NCBI GenBank assembly: GCA_001766655.1
Contig: MJCC01000003.1
Span: 1,372,578-1,436,577 of the forward strand
Origin: Phytomonas francai
Lineage: Eukaryota; Euglenozoa; Kinetoplastea; Trypanosomatida; Trypanosomatidae
Direction of reading: 5' to 3'
DNA length: 64,000 nt
Shown here: positions 58,244-64,000 of the stretch, piece by piece
How positions within the stretch are numbered: position 1 is the first letter of the stretch
Layout of the letters: each line of letters begins with the position of its first letter
Program-made: the position numbers and the translations under genes
Notes under the pieces: generated by a model
Told to the model about the DNA's origin: nothing
What the model saw: the letters and a program-made list of their open reading frames with translations, nothing else
The model's database searches: none

Positions 58244-59092
58244 ATGTCTCGGGATCGGAATGCGCATCTTAGTGAGTTGAGGAATATATTTCCACAAGCC
58301 AAAATTCTCAAGGAAGCACACTCAGATTTGCTCCTTTCCATTCAACGTGATGTGTGCTTTGATGGCAATTCCACACACCCACTGATACTTTTGGTTGGTC
58401 TTTCCCCATCGTTTCCGCAAACCGCGCCGAATATTACTATGCCGTACAATTTTTTTAAGGTACCCATCACCGAAATCGAGGAGGAGAATTCAGAAAAGCC
58501 GGAATGGGATCCGGCCACGTCGTCGTTGGCTGAGTGTGTGCAGAATGCGTTTGCGAATCTGGAGGCCTATTGGAAGCCCGTCGCGCCGCCGTCGATACCA
58601 AGCATAATAGAGCAGCTTAACCAAGAGACGGACCGCCTGCTCCAAGATCTCGGCGAAAATTCGAACTGCCTGGAGGCCTATTGCTATCAACTCCCTATTA
58701 TGAAGCAGATGCGCGAGGTAAGAGTATGCTCTGCGAATGAGTTGGAGTCATTAGTGAATAGTAATTTAGCCCTGCGTGGAGAGGTAGATGCCCTCTACAA
58801 TGAAGTTAAGGGGATGAAGAATGAGCTCTATAACCAGGTGAATGAGCTTCAACAGGCTGAACAGAATAAGCTAATTATCTCCGTATGCTCCCCAGAGGCC
58901 TTGAGTAAGTCTTTAGAGGGAGATTTACGTAAGTTGCACGAGAAAAGCAAAATAATCGGTAAGACAGCGCTGGAGGCGTATGGGAATAACAAGACGGCCT
59001 TTCAAGAGTCTTTTGAGGAATACAGGGCAAATTGTAAAAAAATCCACGAGATTGATCTAAAGCTGCGAGCTTTTCGAGCCACAGTATCTTAG
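58244..59092 (+). CDS. VPS37: ESCRT-I subunit VPS37 with UEV-like N-terminus
   Basis: The 282-residue protein has an N-terminal region (about 1-120) that reads like the UEV-like domain of VPS37A (LILLVGLSPSFPQTAPNITMP; a Trp-containing WDPATSSLAECVQNAF). A C-terminal Mod(r) coiled-coil domain follows (about 130-280). It has LVNSNLALRGEVDALYNEVKGMKNELYNQVNEL and the two later helices ending FEEYRANCKKIHEIDLKLRAF. VPS37 is the stalk subunit of ESCRT-I, which sorts ubiquitinated membrane proteins into multivesicular bodies, together with TSG101/Vps23 and Vps28. The match is by pattern and helical layout. Ends in TAG. Confidence 0.75.
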   Translation: MSRDRNAHLSELRNIFPQAKILKEAHSDLLLSIQRDVCFDGNSTHPLILLVGLSPSFPQTAPNITMPYNFFKVPITEIEEENSEKPEWDPATSSLAECVQNAFANLEAYWKPVAPPSIPSIIEQLNQETDRLLQDLGENSNCLEAYCYQLPIMKQMREVRVCSANELESLVNSNLALRGEVDALYNEVKGMKNELYNQVNELQQAEQNKLIISVCSPEALSKSLEGDLRKLHEKSKIIGKTALEAYGNNKTAFQESFEEYRANCKKIHEIDLKLRAFRATVS

Positions 59093-59517
59093 TTTTTATC
59101 ACCTACATATCATCACTGCCTGAAGTTGCAAAAATGTGTGAGTACGGTATATATATAGTATATATCCATACATGCTATTCTTTTTAGGTGAGGAGATAGA
59201 AAATTTTCTTTGGTACGGCCTGCTTTTACTGTAAGGCAATAGATTGACAATTGTAGGAAAACAACACCCAGTAAACTTTTATTTTGCTTTCTCTTCGTAT
59301 GCAGAAAAAAAAACCTTCATAAACACTAAGTAATATGGACTCTTTGTGAAGTATACATTTTTGCACCTTTTGTGGAGTCTACAAGGGGAGATATTACAGA
59401 AGATGAGGCGCTTTTCGAACACTTTTTCTTTCATTTTCATAATAACGATCTTTTAGGTATCAGAGGTTATTTTATTTTAACAATAAAAATAACGCCGCTA
59501 GATATTTTGAAACACGG
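59093..59517. other. Intergenic, AT-rich
   Basis: TA-rich patch at about 59145-59165. No gene seen. An open frame at 59372-59593 overlaps the next gene out of frame and is not supported. Confidence 0.45.
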
Positions 59518-59745
59518 ATGTCGAACCCTGCAGGCGACGGTTCAATATCCTCTTCATCCTCATCTGAGGCTGGAGGTGCGAAACAGCCTCTGATGTGCCT
59601 TAAATGTCACGCGATTCCTGCGGAGTACGAGTCAAATGCTTGCCATCATCTTTGCTTTTGCAAGGCCTGCGCAATGAAATGTGCATCCGGAGGACGGTGT
59701 AAGGTGTGCAATCAGATGTACAGTGGATTGAAAAGAGCTAGCTAA
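59518..59745 (+). CDS. Small RING-like zinc-finger protein, 75 residues
   Basis: The protein begins with a Ser/Gly/Ala-rich tail (MSNPAGDGSISSSSSSEAGG). It then holds a Cys/His cluster spanning 27-64: Cys27, Cys30, Cys42, His44, Cys46, Cys48, Cys51, Cys55, Cys61 and Cys64 (CLKCHAIP, CHHLCFCKACAMKC, RCKVCNQMY). The spacing resembles a RING-type cross-brace zinc finger of the compact C-terminal kind seen in BIRC/MGRN1-type E3 ligases, with CKxCxxxC in the middle. It may be a minimal E3 ligase or adaptor. The very short length fits a stand-alone RING. Ends in TAA. Confidence 0.65.
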   Translation: MSNPAGDGSISSSSSSEAGGAKQPLMCLKCHAIPAEYESNACHHLCFCKACAMKCASGGRCKVCNQMYSGLKRAS

Positions 59746-60486
59746 AATCAATCAAAAATATATTGCTTGCTTTTCTTATTTCCCCTTTTTTTCGTTACCT
59801 TATACACTTTCTTTCCTTCTTTCGTACTTATTGCCGAAAGGGAAAAAGGGAATGGATGGTGATAGGGGATCAGCAGATGATCGGAAGGGCTTCTTACTAG
59901 GATTATATGTCTATCAGATCCAGCTCCGTAGTGTTGGTGATAATCTGCTCGTCATCCTTCTCTCTCCGAAGGATAAGGATCTGCTGTTTTATTTATTAGC
60001 AAAGAAATATTCAAGACTCTTTTGTATTGTATACACCTTGTGGAGATCTCTGGAATGAGATACGTGTTAATGTTTGCATAAGCTACTATCGTTATTGAGC
60101 TTTTTTACTAAGAGAGGGAAAGGTTTTATTTAATTGAACACAGTTAGTACAGTTCCATTACAAAATTGGAAATATGCATTTCCAATAGTTTTAAACATCG
60201 TTTTCTCGTCATTCGCCTATTCAAGATAAACTTTCCTGGCGCGTGAGTGAGTTTTCCTATGATAGTTTCGTTCAAGAATAACATGCACCATCACTATCCA
60301 CCTACTTATTGCGATTTCTCGTGCATGCACACACATCTCTAAGTTTTAGCCAAACGCACGTGCCGCGTGAATCAGTTGCTACAGGGAAGTATTCTAGTCT
60401 GTTTCATTTAAAGCACCATTAGCATCTTAGCTCTCTTTTTGTTGTTGTTGTTGTTGTTTCTGAATATACAAACTTGCAGGAGCTCT
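59746..60486. promoter_or_regulatory. Intergenic with trans-splice acceptor for RAD51
   Basis: The T/TTG-rich tract at about 60430-60460 leads to an AG at 60478-60479, seven bases before the ATG at 60487. This is a strong acceptor and also makes the in-frame TTG at 60439 an unlikely start. The open frame at 59831-60058 begins at TTG and has no family features, so I do not call it. Confidence 0.6.
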
Positions 60487-61620
60487 ATGCAGACGCGAAC
60501 CAAAAAAGGAAGGCGTGGGCGCGCCGCCACCCCACCCGCTGCGGAGGAAATCACCGAGGTGGAGGAAAGCCAACAAGGGAATAAGATGATGGAGGCCGCG
60601 ATGACTTCGATCGCGGAGGAGGCGCCAAAGGAGATGCTTGATAGCTCGAACTCCCCCGGCTTTCGTGTGGTGCAGATCCTCGAGAACTACGGCATCGCCG
60701 GCTCCGACATCAAGAAGCTGATGGAGCATGGCTTCTACACGGTCGAGTCCATCGCGTACGCGCCGAAGAAGAACATCCTCGCGGTGAAGGGCATCAGCGA
60801 GGGGAAGTCGGAGAAGATCATGGCGGAGTGCGCGAAGCTGGTGCCGATGGGGTTCACCTCCGCGGTGGCCTACCACGAGGCCCGGAAGGAGATCGTGATG
60901 GTGACGACGGGCAGCCGCGAGGTCGACAAGCTGCTCGGCGGGGGCGTCGAGACGGGCAGCATCACGGAGCTCTTCGGGGAGTTCCGCACCGGCAAGTCCC
61001 AGCTCTGCCATACCCTCTGCGTGACCTGCCAGCTCCCGATCTCGCAGGGCGGAGCGGAGGGGATGGCGCTCTACATCGACACCGAGGGCACTTTTCGCCC
61101 GGAGCGTCTTGTCGCCGTCGCGGAGCGCTACCAGCTCGACCCCCAGGACGTCCTCGCGAACGTGGCGTGCGCGCGGGCCTTCAACACGGACCACCAGCAG
61201 CACCTCCTCCTGCAGGCCGCCGCGATGATGGCCGAGAACCGCTTCGCGCTGATCGTCGTCGACTCCGCGACGGCGCTCTACCGGACGGACTACAGCGGGC
61301 GAAACGAGCTGGCGGCGCGGCAGATGCACCTCGGCAAGTTCCTCCGCTCCCTCCACAACCTCGCCGAGGAGTACGGCGTCGCCGTCGTGGTCACGAATCA
61401 GGTCGTCGCGAACGTCGACGGCTCCGCGCAGATGTTCCAGGCCGACGCGAAGAAGCCGATCGGCGGCCACATCATGGCCCACGCCTCGACGACGCGGCTG
61501 AGCCTGCGCAAGGGCCGCGGCGAGCAGCGTATTATGAAGGTCTACGACTCTCCATGCCTCGCCGAGGCCGAGGCTATCTTTGGCATCTACGAGGACGGCG
61601 TCGGCGACGCACGCGATTAA
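60487..61620 (+). CDS. RAD51: RAD51 recombinase
   Basis: From the ATG at 60487 the product is 377 residues. After a ~55-residue Lys/Arg and Glu-rich tail comes a helix-hairpin-helix region (about 60-120: [20 protein letters not shown]). The RecA core follows, with Walker A GEFRTGKS (164-171), [16 protein letters not shown], Walker B LIVVDS (255-260) and the L1/L2 loop regions ([24 protein letters not shown]). RAD51 forms the nucleoprotein filament that searches homology in recombination repair. In trypanosomes it also serves antigenic variation, which I mention only as background. The second half is GC-rich. Ends in TAA. Confidence 0.96.
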   Translation: MQTRTKKGRRGRAATPPAAEEITEVEESQQGNKMMEAAMTSIAEEAPKEMLDSSNSPGFRVVQILENYGIAGSDIKKLMEHGFYTVESIAYAPKKNILAVKGISEGKSEKIMAECAKLVPMGFTSAVAYHEARKEIVMVTTGSREVDKLLGGGVETGSITELFGEFRTGKSQLCHTLCVTCQLPISQGGAEGMALYIDTEGTFRPERLVAVAERYQLDPQDVLANVACARAFNTDHQQHLLLQAAAMMAENRFALIVVDSATALYRTDYSGRNELAARQMHLGKFLRSLHNLAEEYGVAVVVTNQVVANVDGSAQMFQADAKKPIGGHIMAHASTTRLSLRKGRGEQRIMKVYDSPCLAEAEAIFGIYEDGVGDARD

Positions 61621-62512
61621 ACGAGGGGGAGGGGGGAAATGGGTGTCTCGAATGGCCTGACCCTGCCCCTCCCCTCCCTTTCTTCGTCCCCTCTCTAAGA
61701 GACCGGAGCGCCTACATTGCAGCTGCCGCCTATCGTTTTTGGGCTTCACCCTGTAGCCATCGCCACTATTTTAATCTTAACTAGTTTGTTGACCCTTTAT
61801 TTTCTGTTTTCTTTCCTTTTTATTAAAACGGTGCTTGCGTTGTTGTGGGGGGGGGGGAGGAGAAGTATTGTCTGAGTCACATCAGCCGCTTTTTTACATT
61901 TAGACGTTTCTTCGATTCAGTATTGTTTTTTTATTTTTTAGATACTTTTTCTTTAGGATTGAAATGTATCCTTTGCCTCGAAAGACCGTCCTCATGGGTC
62001 CACTTCTTGAGAGAGATAAGACACTTAAATTTCTGCTTGTTTTTGTGCTTGCTAGTGCAATTTACTTACTAGTATAGTAAGAGGTGTGCGTGTGTGTGTG
62101 TGTGTGGAGGGGGGGGGAGAGGAGAGAGGCGACCCTAGGTGATCGCTGAGAAAGGAAATTAGAGAGTTAAATAGAGGCTATTTTATGTGCGCTCATAAAC
62201 AAGGTGTCTATGCATTGCACCACCTGTAGGAATATTTTTTGAATGTGGGATTTGCAACCCACGATTAAAGAGTAATTAGAGGTTTCGAAAATTGGAGGCG
62301 TTCGCTATCTGCTAGACTACTTTCGTCGGGAAAACAGTATAACAAGGTACTTCACTTTCTTTTTTCTTTTTTTTACCCCTTGAGTAAATGCATGCGTGCG
62401 TGTGTTGCGTATTTGACAGTCTACGTGCTACTTTTGCTCCGCTCTTCTTCCTTTGGTTGGGGTTTGAAAGGATAAAGGACATACTAGCCCAGTGCGCCTT
62501 ATACGGGGAGAG
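61621..62512. other. Intergenic with G and TG runs
   Basis: A G10 run lies at 61848-61857, with a TG repeat and G run at about 62082-62117. A T/C-rich tract at about 62355-62376 leads to eS26. No gene or RNA recognised. Confidence 0.5.
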
Positions 62513-62854
62513 ATGACTACGAAACGCCGCAATCACGGTCGCTCGAAGCCGCCGCACAGCCGCGGGCGTGTGAAGCCCGTGCACTGCTATAACTGCGGCC
62601 GCCTGACGCCGAAGGATAAGGCGGTGGGCCGCTTTAACGTGCGCCGTATGTTGGACGCCGCCTCGGCCCGCGACGTCGCGGAGGCCTCCCCGATCTACGG
62701 GGTCGGCTTCCCGATGCCGAAGCTCTTCATGAAGCAGCGCTATTGTATTGCGTGCGCGATTCACAGCCGCACGGTGCGCGCGCGCAAGGTCAGCGAGCGC
62801 AAGATCCGCCATACCACCAAGGAGCGCTTCTCTCCTGCCACCAAGAAGAACTAG
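62513..62854 (+). CDS. RPS26: 40S ribosomal protein eS26
   Basis: The 113-residue protein starts at the ATG at 62513. An in-frame GTG at 62492 overlaps a CAG acceptor-like site and is not the start. It opens MTTKRRNHGRSKPP, then has the zinc-binding pairs CYNC (Cys25-x-x-Cys28) and CIAC (about 75-78) and the family blocks DKAVGRFNVRRMLDAASARDVAEAS and AIHSRTVRARK. eS26 sits near the mRNA exit site of the small subunit. Basic tail; codon use is GC-rich. It lies between RAD51 and RAD50. Ends in TAG. Confidence 0.93.
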   Translation: MTTKRRNHGRSKPPHSRGRVKPVHCYNCGRLTPKDKAVGRFNVRRMLDAASARDVAEASPIYGVGFPMPKLFMKQRYCIACAIHSRTVRARKVSERKIRHTTKERFSPATKKN

Positions 62855-63236
62855 TGTTGCCTTACCAATAGACTAAGTTTCTGCCTCCTCTTGGGGGATG
62901 TCCTTTAGCTAAAAAAAACAACAAAAAAAAGATCACGGGATCAAACCGGTTTGGATGTGCATCTATCATCTTCCAATGTGTGTATGTGTGTGCATGCACA
63001 GGGCTCCGACTTTCTAGATAAAAGCACCACAACCAACTGTTTCATTTTTTCCTCTCTTTTTTTATTATTATTTTCGAATAAAAAATTCTCTTATATTGCT
63101 TGTTTTCAAGTTATTGTTTCACAAAGGCAGTCGGGGAGACTGTAAAGGACCCCAAGACCTCCCATAGTTGCTCCTGAAGAACAGCCGCGAAACTGTCGAA
63201 CGGACTCCAAAGTACGATTTTAGACTAATCGCCATC
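62855..63236. other. Intergenic with pyrimidine tract
   Basis: A pyrimidine-rich T tract at about 63045-63066 is the candidate trans-splice signal for RAD50. No gene seen. Confidence 0.5.
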
Positions 63237-64000
63237 ATGACCAGCATCGAGCAGCTTCAAATCTGTGGCATACGCAGCTTCGATCCTTCCCCGAAGAACC
63301 GACAGGTCATCACGTTCCAGAAGCCCCTAACGGTTATTCTCGGCAAGAATGGCGCCGGCAAGACGACCATTATCGAGGCCCTTTTAAACGCCTGCACGGG
63401 TGCGATGCCGCCCGGCAGCGGAACGGAGAAAAGCTCCTTTGTCTACGACCCGAAGGTGATCGGCGAGAGCGAGGTGAAGGCGCAGCTGCGTCTGATTTTC
63501 ACCGGGAAGGGTGGGAAGGTGATGCAGGTGATTCGCTCCTTCCAGACCTCCTACAACCGCGGCCGCGCGGTCTTCACGACGCTGGATAATACGCTGGCCT
63601 ACCAGGACGCGGCGACGGGCCGGGTCGTCTCGCAGACCTACCGGGCGAGCGATGTGGACCGGGTGGTGCCGGAGATGCTCGGGGTCTCGGCGGCGGTCCT
63701 CGAGCATGTGATTTTTTGCCACCAGGAGGACTGCAATTGGCCGCTGGCCCCCCCGAAGGACGTGAAGCGCATCTTCGACGACATCTTCGCGGCGACGCGC
63801 TACGTCCTGGCGCTCGACCGCCTGCGCGAGAACGCGCGCGAGCTTCGGCGGCAGCAGAAGGAGCACGAGGCGGGGCTGATGGCCCTGCGCGACCACCGCG
63901 ACCACGCCCTCGCCCTCGCCGAGGACGTCGCGCGGAAGGAGGGGCTGCTCGCGGGGCTCCGCGCGCACGCGGCGGCGGCGGCGCCGGGGCTCCGCGCGCT
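63237..64000 (+). CDS. RAD50: RAD50 DNA repair ATPase, 5' part (runs off right edge)
   Basis: The ATG at 63237 begins an open frame of 254 codons that continues past the window. The N-terminus matches the RAD50 head: GIRSF, QVITFQKPLTVILG, Walker A GKNGAGKT (36-43), TGAMPPG, FVYDPKV and the Q-loop region VIFCHQEDCNWPL (about 157-169). The last residues form the first coiled coil (ELRRQQKEHEAGL). RAD50 with MRE11 (and NBS1/Xrs2) tethers and processes double-strand ends. The gene is GC-rich. It should be over 1000 residues, so most of it lies outside. Confidence 0.95.
   Translation, partial: MTSIEQLQICGIRSFDPSPKNRQVITFQKPLTVILGKNGAGKTTIIEALLNACTGAMPPGSGTEKSSFVYDPKVIGESEVKAQLRLIFTGKGGKVMQVIRSFQTSYNRGRAVFTTLDNTLAYQDAATGRVVSQTYRASDVDRVVPEMLGVSAAVLEHVIFCHQEDCNWPLAPPKDVKRIFDDIFAATRYVLALDRLRENARELRRQQKEHEAGLMALRDHRDHALALAEDVARKEGLLAGLRAHAAAAAPGLRA

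Noticed and set aside
60427..61749. Open frame of 440 codons on the minus strand over RAD51
   Set aside because: It is antisense to RAD51 in GC-rich sequence and its product has no family features.

Overview
The window reads as nuclear DNA of a flagellated kinetoplastid, most likely a trypanosomatid. Three things point there. Genes are intronless and lie in two long same-strand clusters. Many starts are preceded by pyrimidine tracts and an AG, as expected for trans-splicing. Two products are RNA-editing type factors: an RBP16-like cold-shock protein and a terminal uridylyltransferase resembling editing TUTase RET2. An axonemal inner-arm dynein heavy chain and a ULK4-type pseudokinase show that the cell builds a motile flagellum. 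I cannot name the species.

Layout. A minus-strand cluster (1-11114) carries, read right to left: an unknown low-complexity protein, the TUTase, a dual-specificity phosphatase with a long tail, a degenerate EF-hand protein, RNA polymerase subunit RPB8, two unknown proteins, RBP16, and a Cys-rich gene cut by the left edge. A 720-base divergent strand-switch region (11115-11834) with a run of 20 G follows and is the likely transcription start for both clusters. The plus-strand cluster (11835-64000) carries an unknown protein, a Rad5/Rad16-type RING-SNF2 ATPase, two unknown proteins, Sas10/Utp3, VMP1, an OB-fold protein resembling HROB, a BTB protein, PP1, an ankyrin protein, a two-TM protein, SEC13 (split by an assembly gap), V-ATPase subunit e, the KDEL receptor, ULK4, the 4167-residue dynein heavy chain, a UPF0390-type small basic protein, a CDKL-like kinase with two in-frame stops, an unknown protein, VPS37, a small RING-like protein, RAD51, ribosomal protein eS26 and the 5' end of RAD50.

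Functional themes. They are flagellum (dynein, ULK4, CDKL-like kinase), DNA repair (RAD51, RAD50, Rad5-like, HROB-like), the secretory/endosomal system (SEC13, ERD2, VPS37, V-ATPase e, VMP1), ribosome synthesis (Sas10, eS26, UPF0390) and mitochondrial RNA processing. Neighbours in such clusters usually share transcription but not function. RAD51-eS26-RAD50 sitting together is the main functional exception.

Oddities. The CDKL-like kinase keeps its catalytic motifs and one reading frame but has TAA at codon 39 and TAG at codon 259, although all three stop codons end other genes here. VMP1 carries an EF-hand-like insert. Base composition is strongly mosaic: GC-rich coding blocks (25.0-26.3, 31.2-32.1, 39.06-47 and 60.5-64 kb) alternate with AT-rich genes, and the composition changes inside the dynein gene. 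A 48-codon unlisted ORF lies at 34201-34347. I found no tRNA, rRNA, transposon or CRISPR array.
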